Part shown: one piece after another, positions 17,515 to 26,458 of the stretch
How positions within the stretch are numbered: position 1 is the stretch's first letter
Layout of the letters: every line of letters starts with the position of its first letter
Assembly (NCBI GenBank): GCA_020629635.1
Contig: JAHDCX010000004.1
Span: 124,001-188,000, forward strand
DNA: 64,000 nucleotides
Direction of reading: 5' to 3'
Source: Acidimicrobiales bacterium
GTDB lineage: Bacteria; Actinomycetota; Acidimicrobiia; Acidimicrobiales; SHLQ01
Translations under genes and position numbers: made by a program
Notes under the pieces: generated by a model
What the model was told of the DNA's origin: nothing
Databases searched by the model: none
What the model saw: the letters and a program-made list of their open reading frames with translations, nothing else

Positions 17515-18710
17515 CGAGGGACCTCGATCAGCACGGACGTCCCTTCGCCGAGCAGGCTCGTGACGGTCATCGTTCCGTCGAGCGCGGCGACACGGTCCTC
17601 GAGGCCGCGGAGACCGGATCCGATGGCCGGATCTGCACCGCCCACACCGTCGTCGGACACGTCGATCACCAACTCACGGTCGTTTGCGCGGACCGTCACC
17701 CAGACGGTCGCCGCCCGAGAGTGCCGGGTGGCGTTGGTCAACAACTCGGACACCGCGAAGTAGGCGGCGCTCTCGACGTGCGCTGGTGGCCGAACGTCGA
17801 CCCGCACGTCGAGGTGCACCGGAATCGGCGACCGTGCCACGATCTCGTCGAGCGCACCGACGAGCCCCCGGTCGGTCAACACCGGTGGGTGAATGCCCCG
17901 TGCGAGGTCGCGCAACTCCACGATCGCCGCCTTGGCGTCCTCGTGCGCGGTGTCGATGATCGCTCGGACTTCGTCGGGATCTCCGCCCTGGTCGATCCGT
18001 CGCTTGGCTCGGCCGAGGTCGAGTGCCACGGTCGAGAGTCGGGCCTGGGCGCCGTCATGAAGATCTCGTTCGATGCGTCGCCGCTCGGCCGCTGCAGCCT
18101 CGATCGAGCGATCCCGCGTCTGTTGCACGACGTCGGCCCGTTCGGTGAGTTGCATCGTGGATGGACCGAGCAGGGCTCGTGCGACCGAGAGGTGCGATTC
18201 GGTGAATGCCCAGGCGATCCAGGGCCCGAGCAAGAGTGCCAGCACACCCGAGACGATGATGCTGACGGTCTGGAGTCCGAACACCCACCACCCCCAGGCC
18301 GCCGAGGAGAGCGCCCACAGTGGGTAGACGACGACGATCAACGCCGCGGCGAAGACGAAGGGCCCGGTGAGCGAACGGAGAACGACGAACGCCAGTGCTC
18401 GCCAGTTGCGGGGGTCGCGCAGTTCTTCGAGTAGTCGACGCCACGACGAACCGGAAGACTCGGCACGTGGCGCAGGCTCGACGCGTTCGCCGACGGTCTC
18501 GAGGAGCAGCCACCGCTCTGCGTCGCCCGCCATTCGAACGCCAATCAGGACGAGCGCGAACAGGGGGATGCCGATGAGGACGAACGCGAGCCCGAACGCC
18601 AGCCCGAAGGCCGCCGGAAACACCGCCGTCCACAGCACGGATGCCGGAAGACCGAGCAACAGATACGCAAGACGTCGACCGAAGTCGAGCGAGTAAACGG
18701 AACGAATCAT
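17511..18710 (-). CDS. NarL-type sensor histidine kinase (HisKA_3) with membrane sensor domain
   Basis: 399 residues from ATG 18710. The N-terminal half has about four membrane helices in two pairs (for example AVFPAAFGLAFGLAFVLIG and SIIVSGVLALLLGPWIAWAF), matching the putative Sensor domain of actinobacterial kinases. The dimerisation helix holds the phospho-acceptor histidine in RRRIERDLHDGAQARLS. The ATPase part has SELLTNATRHSRA (N box), DVSDDGVGGADP and GSGLRGLEDRVAALDG. It would phosphorylate the coupled LuxR regulator; the signal is unknown. Upstream in-frame extension is not needed. Confidence 0.94.
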   Translation of the reverse strand: MIRSVYSLDFGRRLAYLLLGLPASVLWTAVFPAAFGLAFGLAFVLIGIPLFALVLIGVRMAGDAERWLLLETVGERVEPAPRAESSGSSWRRLLEELRDPRNWRALAFVVLRSLTGPFVFAAALIVVVYPLWALSSAAWGWWVFGLQTVSIIVSGVLALLLGPWIAWAFTESHLSVARALLGPSTMQLTERADVVQQTRDRSIEAAAAERRRIERDLHDGAQARLSTVALDLGRAKRRIDQGGDPDEVRAIIDTAHEDAKAAIVELRDLARGIHPPVLTDRGLVGALDEIVARSPIPVHLDVRVDVRPPAHVESAAYFAVSELLTNATRHSRAATVWVTVRANDRELVIDVSDDGVGGADPAIGSGLRGLEDRVAALDGTMTVTSLLGEGTSVLIEVPR

Positions 18711-18873
18711 GGGTGCATCGTGGCGAAGGGAAGCGAGTCGGAGAATCCAGTGGGCCCACCGATGACGGTGGGGTGAACCCCACCGTCTCCGACCGGGACT
18801 CGCGGCGAGGGTACCCGGTAGCATCAGCGGTCTGCAGAGCGCGGGCGCGTCCGTCGTCGACCCGTGGAGAGGT

Positions 18874-19992
18874 GTGCCTGACGTGGAAATCGACATCGGA
18901 CGCGGCAAGACCGCCCGGCGGGCATATGGCTTCGACGACATCACCATCGTGCCGTCGCGCCGGACACGTGACCCCGAAGACATCGACCTGACGTGGGAGA
19001 TCGACGCGTACCGGTTCGATGTCCCCTTCATGGCCTCGGCGATGGATTCGGTCGTGAGCCCGCAGACGGCGATCGAGATCGGTCGGCTCGGCGGCGTCGG
19101 CGTCCTCAACCTCGAGGGGCTGTGGACCCGCTACGAAGACGCCGATGCCGCGCTTGCCGAGATCGCCACCCTCGATGACGATCAGGCGACCACCCGCCTC
19201 CAGGAGCTGTACGCCGCTCCCATCGATCCCGATCTCGTGATCCAACGCATCGGCGAGATCAACGAGGCCGATGTCGTGTCGTGCGCCGCGATCAGCCCTC
19301 AACGAACCGCCGACCACATCGAGACGATCCTCAGAGCCGAGCTCGGGCTGCTCGTCATCCAGCAACCGGTGATCTCCGCCGAGCACGTGTCGAAGAACAT
19401 TGAAGAACCGCTCAACCTCAAGACGTTCATTCGCCGCCTCGACGTTCCGGTGATCGTCGGCGATTGTGCGTCGTACTCGGCGGCCCTGCACCTGATGCGC
19501 ACGGGAGCCGCAGGCGTTTTGGTCGGTGTGGGGACCGGTGTCACCAGCACCGTGCGCACCGTCCTCGGGATCGGCGGAAGTCAGGCCACCGCGCTCGCCG
19601 ATGCACGTGCGGCCCGGATGCGCCATCTCGACGAGACCGGGGTGTACACCCAGATCATTGCCGACGGATCGATGGCCACCGGCGGTGACGTGGCCAAGGC
19701 CATCGCGTGTGGTGCCGACGCCGTCATGTTGGGTGCGCCGCTTGCCGCTGCCCACGAGTCGCCGGGTCGTGGCTTCCACTGGGGCGTGCAGAGCGCCCAC
19801 CCCACCGTCCCACAGGGCGGTCGAGTGCCCATCCCGCCACGGGGTTCGCTCCACGACATCATCCACGGTCCCTCCCACGCCGAAGATGGTGCGCGTAATC
19901 TCGCCGGAGCGCTGCGTCAGTCGATGGCGATGTGTGGGTACACCGATCTCAAGGACTTTCAGAAGGCCGAGCTCCTGGTGCACAGTCGATGA
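18874..19992 (+). CDS. guaB3: GuaB3-type IMP dehydrogenase family protein
   Basis: 372 residues, a TIM barrel without CBS domains, as in TIGR01304. Segments include [39 protein letters not shown] and [20 protein letters not shown]. At the position of the IMPDH catalytic-cysteine loop it reads [17 protein letters not shown], with no cysteine, as I recall for actinobacterial GuaB3; the reaction is therefore uncertain. GGAGAGG (18866-18872) fits GTG 18883 (gap 10) better than GTG 18874, so the first three residues are doubtful. It overlaps guaA by four bases, supporting a role in guanine nucleotide supply. Confidence 0.9.
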   Translation: MPDVEIDIGRGKTARRAYGFDDITIVPSRRTRDPEDIDLTWEIDAYRFDVPFMASAMDSVVSPQTAIEIGRLGGVGVLNLEGLWTRYEDADAALAEIATLDDDQATTRLQELYAAPIDPDLVIQRIGEINEADVVSCAAISPQRTADHIETILRAELGLLVIQQPVISAEHVSKNIEEPLNLKTFIRRLDVPVIVGDCASYSAALHLMRTGAAGVLVGVGTGVTSTVRTVLGIGGSQATALADARAARMRHLDETGVYTQIIADGSMATGGDVAKAIACGADAVMLGAPLAAAHESPGRGFHWGVQSAHPTVPQGGRVPIPPRGSLHDIIHGPSHAEDGARNLAGALRQSMAMCGYTDLKDFQKAELLVHSR

Positions 19993-21551
19993 GCGGCGAC
20001 ACATCCGAGACCCCCACCGAAGAATCGGTCCTCGTTGTCGACTTCGGTGCCCAGTACGCGCAGCTGATCGCCCGGCGTATTCGTGAAGCGAATGTGTACA
20101 GCGAGATCGTGCCGCACACGATCACTGCCGCCGAGATCCGGGATCGGGCGCCAACCGGGATCGTGTTCAGCGGTGGCCCGAAGTCGGTGCACGTCGAGGG
20201 CGCGCCCGTCATCGATCCCGAGGTCTATGAGCTCGACATCCCCGTGCTCGGCATCTGCTACGGCGCGCAGCTGATCGCCGCCCAGACGGGCGGCTCGGTC
20301 GGTCGCAACGAACGTGGCGAGTACGGACGGACCGAGCTCACGGTTCATGATCCGGACAGCACGCTGCTCGCTGGCGACCCGGAGGAGCAGACCGTGTGGA
20401 TGAGCCACTTCGACGCGATCGAGTCGTTGCCCGACGGCTTCGACACGCTCGCCTCCACGCCGGATGCTCCCGTCGCGGCGTTCGAATCGGTCGATCGCAA
20501 GCTCTACGGCGTCCAATACCACCCGGAGGTCGCCCACACGCCGCTCGGCCAGCGGGTCATCGAGCGCTTTCTGTCCGACGGCTGCGGTGCCGATCGACGC
20601 TGGACCATGTCCAACGTCATCGACACGCAGGTCGCAGCAATCCAGGCCCAGGTCGGCGACTCCGGTCGGGTCATTTGTGCGCTGTCCGGTGGGGTCGACT
20701 CTGCCGTCGCGGCAGCGCTCGTTCATCGTGCGGTCGGCGATCGACTCGTCTGCGTCTATGTCGACACGGGTCTCATGCGCAAAGGCGAGTCCGAGCAGAT
20801 CGTCGAGACCTTCGAGCGGAACTTCGGCGTGGAGCTTCGCCACGTGTCGGCCGGGGATCGGTTCCTTGGAAAGCTCGCCGGCGTCACCGACCCTGAGGTG
20901 AAGCGCAAGACCATCGGTGAGCAGTTCATCCGGGTCTTCGAGGCGGCAAAGGCCGACGTGGACGGAGCCCGCTTTCTCGTGCAGGGGACGTTGTATCCCG
21001 ACGTGATCGAATCGGGCACCAGCGACGCCGCGAAGATCAAGAGCCACCACAACGTCGGCGGGCTTCCCGAAGACATGGACTTCGAGCTCGTCGAACCGCT
21101 CCGGCTGCTCTTCAAGGACGAGGTCCGATCGGTCGGAACCGAGCTCGGCCTTCCTGACGAGATCGTGTGGCGTCAACCATTCCCCGGTCCCGGCCTGGCG
21201 GTTCGCATCGTGGGCGAGATCACTGCGGAGCGCGTTGCGCTCCTCCAGGACGCTGATGCCATCGTCCGCGAGGAGATCCGGCTCGCCGGCCTCGAACGAG
21301 AGATCTGGCAGGCGTTCGCGGTCCTTCCCGGGGTTCGCTCGGTCGGGGTCATGGGCGATGAGCGGACCTACGCCGATGCCGTGGTGATCCGGGCGGTCAC
21401 GTCGGAGGATGCGATGACTGCGGATTGGGCCCGATTGCCATATGAGCTACTCGATCGCCTGTCGAACCGAATCATCAACGAGGTTCGTGGCGTGAACCGG
21501 GTTGCCTACGACATCACCTCCAAGCCTCCGGGCACCATCGAATGGGAATGA
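19989..21551 (+). CDS. guaA: GMP synthase (glutamine-hydrolysing)
   Basis: 520 residues from the ATG that overlaps the guaB3 stop (ATGA). The class I glutamine amidotransferase has [16 protein letters not shown] (nucleophile Cys) and the His-Glu pair in [13 protein letters not shown]. The ATP-pyrophosphatase P-loop is [14 protein letters not shown], and the dimerisation domain ends [18 protein letters not shown]. It converts XMP to GMP. It is followed by an overlapping TIGR03086 gene. Confidence 0.98.
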   Translation: MSGDTSETPTEESVLVVDFGAQYAQLIARRIREANVYSEIVPHTITAAEIRDRAPTGIVFSGGPKSVHVEGAPVIDPEVYELDIPVLGICYGAQLIAAQTGGSVGRNERGEYGRTELTVHDPDSTLLAGDPEEQTVWMSHFDAIESLPDGFDTLASTPDAPVAAFESVDRKLYGVQYHPEVAHTPLGQRVIERFLSDGCGADRRWTMSNVIDTQVAAIQAQVGDSGRVICALSGGVDSAVAAALVHRAVGDRLVCVYVDTGLMRKGESEQIVETFERNFGVELRHVSAGDRFLGKLAGVTDPEVKRKTIGEQFIRVFEAAKADVDGARFLVQGTLYPDVIESGTSDAAKIKSHHNVGGLPEDMDFELVEPLRLLFKDEVRSVGTELGLPDEIVWRQPFPGPGLAVRIVGEITAERVALLQDADAIVREEIRLAGLEREIWQAFAVLPGVRSVGVMGDERTYADAVVIRAVTSEDAMTADWARLPYELLDRLSNRIINEVRGVNRVAYDITSKPPGTIEWE

Positions 21552-22126
21552 GCGAGCCGAACGACGGGGCGATCGTCGAGCAGGTGGTGCGCGCCATGGC
21601 GGGATTCGGCGAGGTGCTTCGCGACGTCACCGATGAACACCTGGAGCTCGCGACGCCGTGTACGGAGTGGGACGTCACGGCGTTGATCAGCCATGTCGTG
21701 CTCGGCGATGCCGCGGTGCCCGCACTCTTCGACGGACGGCCCCTTGACTCGCTGTTGGCCGTGGACCGCTCGCTTCTCGGGCATTCGCCGATGGCCACGT
21801 GGCGCGGGACCGCACTCGCTGCCGTGCAGACCTTCCGACGCCCGGGGGCGATGGCCCAGCTCGTCGATCACCCGGTTGGTCCACGTGCCGGGAGCGTCGT
21901 CGCGGGCTTCCGTCTCGTGGACGTGCTGGGCCACACTTGGGATCTGGCGACGGCTGTCGGTCAGCCCCTCGAGCTGCCCGAGGATCTGGCGACGGCGGCG
22001 TTGAACTTCCTCTTTCCGATGGTCGACGAACTTCAGGCGTCCGAGGTCTTCGCCGCCGCCATCGAGCCTCCCGAGAACGCAAGCGCAGGGGTTCGGTTCC
22101 TGGCACTCATCGGTCGCAGCGGCTGA
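21542..22126 (+). CDS. TIGR03086 family metal-binding protein (DinB / maleylpyruvate isomerase N-terminal-like)
   Basis: 194 residues. Segments [20 protein letters not shown] and [17 protein letters not shown] match the four-helix mycothiol-dependent isomerase N-terminal fold, with metal-ligand histidines in the first and third helices. The exact function is unknown for most members. Its ATG overlaps the last ten bases of guaA, so it is probably translated from the same message. ATG 21548, two codons on, is an alternative start. Confidence 0.8.
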   Translation: MGMSEPNDGAIVEQVVRAMAGFGEVLRDVTDEHLELATPCTEWDVTALISHVVLGDAAVPALFDGRPLDSLLAVDRSLLGHSPMATWRGTALAAVQTFRRPGAMAQLVDHPVGPRAGSVVAGFRLVDVLGHTWDLATAVGQPLELPEDLATAALNFLFPMVDELQASEVFAAAIEPPENASAGVRFLALIGRSG

Positions 22127-22171
22127 CCCGAAACCTTCACGATCGACCGGTCATCGACCGATGAACCTCTC

Positions 22172-24049
22172 ATGTGCCGCGAAGAGCTGCTCGCGTCCAC
22201 GCGCGAACGGTTCCACGACGAACAACGCCAACGGATCCGCCGACTCGATGGACTCGCCATCCTCGGGGCGGTGGGCTTTGCGCTGCTGTTCATCCCGTGG
22301 GGAGTCGGCCTGGCGATCTGGGCGGTCATCACGGGTTCGCAGGGGCTCGTGGCCCTCCTCATCCCCACGAACCGGACGACCGGTCTCGCTCGCACGCTCG
22401 AGCGCTGGTGGTCTGACGGGTCGAGTCTGACGTGGGCATCGCTACCCGTGCTGACGGTCGGGAGCGCCAGTGATCCCGTTGTTGCGTGGGTCCTGACGTT
22501 CGTACTCGTCTTTGGCCTCGCAAGTGACGCGGTGTACGTGCCCCAGACGTTCCAACTCAACCTCGTTCCCGAGTCGCTGGGCTTCTCGATGCCATATGTG
22601 TTGATCCTCGGATGGAACAGCCACTGGGCGCAGATCTTTGCGATCTTCGGCTTTCTCACCCACGTCACCCTCGGGTCGCGCGGTCTCGAGACCGCCTTCA
22701 ATGATCTGATCGAGCGGCGGGTGGACGCCGATATGGCGGAGGACGAGGCTCGCCAGGCGGCGCTCGTCGACGATCTGACGGGCTTGGTGAACCGCGCGGG
22801 GCTCGCGGTCCATCTCGAACGACTCCGCTCGGACTCGACCGTCGATTGCGTGCACTGCTGTTTCGTCGACCTCGACGGTTTCAAGTCCGTCAACGACCGT
22901 TTCGGCTACTTCGTCGGCGACGAGCTTCTTCAACGGTTTGCGGCGATGCTGTCGTCGAAGATCCCCGACGACTGGGTGGTGGGCCGATTCGGCGGTGACG
23001 AATTCGTGGCCATCGGACCAGATGGTTCGGTCGACGATGTCGCTGATGCGCTCCAGTCGGTACGGGTTCGCATCGACGGCGCCGCCGGCCGGCGGGTCGA
23101 ACCGATCGGTGCCAGCGTCGGCGTTGCGTCGTTGGATGTGGGCGAGTTGGTCGCCGAGACGCTGTTCCTTCGTGCGAGTGCGGCGTTGCGCGAAGCCAAA
23201 GCTCAAGGTCGACATCGGGTGGTCCGGTCGACGTCCCACCTCCGTGCGATCCAACTCCGAGAGCAAACGCTCGCCTCAGAGCTCGAGCAGGCAATCGGAG
23301 ACGGCAAGATCGTGCCGTATGCGCAGACCCAGATCGACCTGGCCACCGGTCGAGTTCGTGGGGTCGAACTCCTCGCCCGTTGGCGGCGTGGCGACGAGGT
23401 CATCGGTCCGGGTGAGTTCCTTCCCGTGATCAGCAGCGACCTCGTGCTCCAGCGGCTCGACGAGGCGATGGGCCGCCATGCAATCGACTCGCTCGAGATG
23501 CTCGCGAGGGTCGGACGCCAGGACGTGTCCGTGTCGGTGAACGTCGCCTCTCCTGCCCTCATGCGGGTTGCCGTCGTGGATCGCCTGATCGATGAGCTCG
23601 ACCGGCGGGGGCTCGACCCGGAGCGTCTCGTGATCGAGGTGACAGAGGCACTCGAGCTTCAGCACTCCCAACCGGGGCAACGAGCTGCCCATCGTCTGCG
23701 AGACGCCGGTGTCGGTCTCTCGATCGATGACTTCGGGACGGGATACTCGTCGATCACCCAGCTGATCTCGATCCCCTTCAGCGAAATGAAGCTCGACATG
23801 TCGTTGGTGCAGGCGGCCGGTTCGGCCGGCCCTGATGATCTGCTCCGTTCGATCGCCGACTTCGGTGGGCGCCACGGGTTGCACGTGATCGCCGAAGGCA
23901 TCGAGACCGAACAACAGTGTTCGGCCATCGAACGTCTCGGAATCCCGTGCGGTCAGGGCTACTTGTTCGGGCGGCCGCTTCCCTTTGCGGACGTCGTGGA
24001 GTCGCTGCCTGGACACGACGACGTCGACCGTCTGGACGCCGCAGCCTGA
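22172..24049 (+). CDS. Membrane GGDEF-EAL protein with ELL in place of EAL
   Basis: 625 residues. The N-terminal 170 residues hold about four membrane helices (for example LAILGAVGFALLFIPWGVG and WAQIFAIFGFLTHVTLGS). The GGDEF domain is intact near residue 274 (GRFGGDEFVAIG). In the EAL domain the signature reads ELL at 399-401 (RGVELLARWRRG); the metal-binding Glu is kept and SIDDFGTGYSSI and VIAEGIETEQQ are present, so phosphodiesterase activity is possible but not assured. It ends one base before the convergent kinase gene. Confidence 0.92.
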   Translation: MCREELLASTRERFHDEQRQRIRRLDGLAILGAVGFALLFIPWGVGLAIWAVITGSQGLVALLIPTNRTTGLARTLERWWSDGSSLTWASLPVLTVGSASDPVVAWVLTFVLVFGLASDAVYVPQTFQLNLVPESLGFSMPYVLILGWNSHWAQIFAIFGFLTHVTLGSRGLETAFNDLIERRVDADMAEDEARQAALVDDLTGLVNRAGLAVHLERLRSDSTVDCVHCCFVDLDGFKSVNDRFGYFVGDELLQRFAAMLSSKIPDDWVVGRFGGDEFVAIGPDGSVDDVADALQSVRVRIDGAAGRRVEPIGASVGVASLDVGELVAETLFLRASAALREAKAQGRHRVVRSTSHLRAIQLREQTLASELEQAIGDGKIVPYAQTQIDLATGRVRGVELLARWRRGDEVIGPGEFLPVISSDLVLQRLDEAMGRHAIDSLEMLARVGRQDVSVSVNVASPALMRVAVVDRLIDELDRRGLDPERLVIEVTEALELQHSQPGQRAAHRLRDAGVGLSIDDFGTGYSSITQLISIPFSEMKLDMSLVQAAGSAGPDDLLRSIADFGGRHGLHVIAEGIETEQQCSAIERLGIPCGQGYLFGRPLPFADVVESLPGHDDVDRLDAAA

Positions 24050-24050
24050 G

Positions 24051-26369
24051 TCAACTCATCGAGTCCGGATCGACTCGCCAGATGGCGGCGGGTCTCGTGT
24101 CTTCGGCGGTGGCCGCGCCGACGATCCAGAGCTCGCCATCGTGTGCTGCGGCCGCCCAGTACTCCTGGACCTCGTCCTGCACCGTCACGCCGGCGTGACG
24201 GGTTGTCCACACGTCGTCGGCGAGGTCGTTGCCCGTCAGCAGCTCCCAGATGGCGCCGTTCTGTTCGGATGGATCCTGGTCGTTGGTCCCGGCGAGCGTC
24301 CCGACGGCGAAGACTCGGTCGCCCACGATGGCGACGTCGCGTCCGGTGCCGTCGACGTTGTCGATACGCGGCAACTCGTGCCATCGGCCCTGACCCTCAC
24401 GATCGACGACGACGGCGACTGGAGCACCGGTGGCCGTGCCGGTGGCGACGATTCGGTCTGGTGTGATGGTGACGCCCCACAACTCGAATCCCTCGAGTGG
24501 TCCGATCAGCGGCGACCACGTGTCCTCGGTCCGAACGAGCATCAGGCTCGATGGGTTCGTCGCCGAGCCTTCACGGCCGACCGCGACGGTGATCGTCCCG
24601 TCGATCGCAATGTCGTTGATGATCCCTGCGCTCCCTCCGCCGATGCCGTCGACCACCGCCCACTGGGGGTTGGACCACGAGCCTTCGGGGGTGGCCGTGA
24701 CGTTCCAGATCGCGGGCACCGTCCCTCCGTCGACGGTGATCTGACCGCCGACGACGAACGAGTCGTTGGCCTCGTCGGCGGCGACAGCTCGCAACCTTTG
24801 GCGACCAGCTCCCGTCGCTTCGACAGGAGCTGTCGGGGACATCCGTCCGACGTCGGGCCCGACCCAGGCGACGCCGTCAGCGGCCGACTCGCCGACCGCA
24901 AACAACGCGACCGACTCGAGGACATCGATGTCCCAGAGGCGTTGTCCGTCGGCTGATTGCCCGGCCGCAAAGCTCTGAGGTCGTCGCAGTGCCGGGTTGC
25001 TCCGTGGGCCCCAGGTCCAGACGGTCGAGGACTGGTCGGACGCAGATCCAGTGAGTCCCGTGCCGCCGACGATCGTGAGGCCCGCCGCGTTCTCGACGAG
25101 CCCGAAGGCGATGCCGACCGGCCGAGCTGCGTCGGTCAGCGCAGTGTCGACCAGGGGAGTGACTGGCTCCGTCGTCTCGGTCGAGTCGCCCGGTTCGTCG
25201 AGAGCGTCCCCGGGCGTCTCGGCAGGGGAGTCGGTGAGGGCGACGATGGCGCCGACGGCGATCGCTGCTGCGCCAACCGTCGCGAGGGCGACCCCAAGCC
25301 AGCGGCCACGACGCCGTCGGCTCTGCGGTCGGGACGGCAAGGCAGAGGCGGACGAGGGCGGCGGACTGGCCGGAGCATCGAGGATCTGCGTCGGATCGGG
25401 GGCATCCGACGCCGAGTGGACGAGCGTCTCGTCGCCACGGGGCGCCCCCGATGTTGGTGAAGCTGGCCGATCGAGAGGCGCGGTGGCCGCCGCTGGCCAA
25501 GCCGGACTCGGCTCTGCCGTGGAGGCCGGCGACACCGGTGGGGTGTTTCCGAGCAGCACCTCGACCTCACGAAGTTCGCGGCGAAGTGCGTCCGCCGAGG
25601 GCGGCCGGTCGTCCGGACTCTTTGCGAGCACGCGATCGAGGAGGTCGGAGAGCGGTTGTGGGACGTCGAACTGCGCAAGCGGTGGTGCGGGGTCCTCGAG
25701 GATGCGGCGGATCACGGTGGCCTTGTTGTCGGCCGCGGCGGAGGTGAACGGCGTCCGGCCGAGCAAGGCTTCGTACATCGTCATGCCGAGCTGGTAGAGA
25801 TCGCCACGCCCATCGAAGGGACGGTTGTGCAGGATCTCGGGTGGCGTGTAGGCGAGCGTGCCGACGAGCGATTGCGCTGCGGTGACGTTGCTGACGCCGA
25901 CGAGTCTCGCGATGCCGAAATCGCCGAGCTTTGCTCCGTTTGCATCCAGAAGAATGTTTGCGGGCTTGATGTCGCGATGGAGCACCCCTGCTCGATGCGC
26001 CGCGTCGAGCGCGCCACACAGCTCGATCCCGAGCTGGATCACCTCACTCCAGTGGATGGCTCCTCGTGCGTCGAGGCGATCGCGCAACGATCCGCCGTCC
26101 ACGTACTCGAGGGCCATCCAATGCACGCCCTCGTCGGTGACCCCGGCATCGAGCACATCGACGATGTGCGGGTGGCCGGCGAGCGCAGTGAGCGAGCGGC
26201 GCTCACGGTCGAATCGATGGAGGTCTTCGTCAGAAGAGGCGTGGTCTCCCAGGATTTTCAGGGCGACGGGCTGTTCGCGGTCCGCCGACGTTGCGAGGTG
26301 AACGGATGCGAAGCCGCCACGACCGAGAAGACGCTCGATCTGGTAGCCCGCGACCTCCGGTTCTCGCAC
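24051..26369 (-). CDS. Membrane Ser/Thr protein kinase with an extracellular repeat region
   Basis: 772 residues from GTG 26369, which has an AGGAGAGG box 6-8 bases before it; the frame extends to 26432, but that start lacks such a site. The kinase domain (about 7-270) is complete: Lys38 in ALK, HRDIKPANIL at 131, DFG at 150-152, and GTLAYTPPEIL. A Pro/Ala linker leads to one membrane helix (about 356-380, VALATVGAAAIAVGAIVALT). About 390 extracellular residues contain repeated Trp/Gly beta-strand segments (STVWTWGPRSNP, VPAIWNVTATPEGSW), propeller-like; there are no PASTA repeats. It follows the Thr-rich protein gene by about 90 bases. Confidence 0.92.
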   Translation of the reverse strand: MREPEVAGYQIERLLGRGGFASVHLATSADREQPVALKILGDHASSDEDLHRFDRERRSLTALAGHPHIVDVLDAGVTDEGVHWMALEYVDGGSLRDRLDARGAIHWSEVIQLGIELCGALDAAHRAGVLHRDIKPANILLDANGAKLGDFGIARLVGVSNVTAAQSLVGTLAYTPPEILHNRPFDGRGDLYQLGMTMYEALLGRTPFTSAAADNKATVIRRILEDPAPPLAQFDVPQPLSDLLDRVLAKSPDDRPPSADALRRELREVEVLLGNTPPVSPASTAEPSPAWPAAATAPLDRPASPTSGAPRGDETLVHSASDAPDPTQILDAPASPPPSSASALPSRPQSRRRRGRWLGVALATVGAAAIAVGAIVALTDSPAETPGDALDEPGDSTETTEPVTPLVDTALTDAARPVGIAFGLVENAAGLTIVGGTGLTGSASDQSSTVWTWGPRSNPALRRPQSFAAGQSADGQRLWDIDVLESVALFAVGESAADGVAWVGPDVGRMSPTAPVEATGAGRQRLRAVAADEANDSFVVGGQITVDGGTVPAIWNVTATPEGSWSNPQWAVVDGIGGGSAGIINDIAIDGTITVAVGREGSATNPSSLMLVRTEDTWSPLIGPLEGFELWGVTITPDRIVATGTATGAPVAVVVDREGQGRWHELPRIDNVDGTGRDVAIVGDRVFAVGTLAGTNDQDPSEQNGAIWELLTGNDLADDVWTTRHAGVTVQDEVQEYWAAAAHDGELWIVGAATAEDTRPAAIWRVDPDSMS

Positions 26370-26458
26370 CTCGACCCTCTCCTGATCCGCTTGGCGGCGT
26401 CTCACACGACCGTTCCGAATTCTGTCACGCACTCCGCATGAGGTGATGCCGCGCGGGC

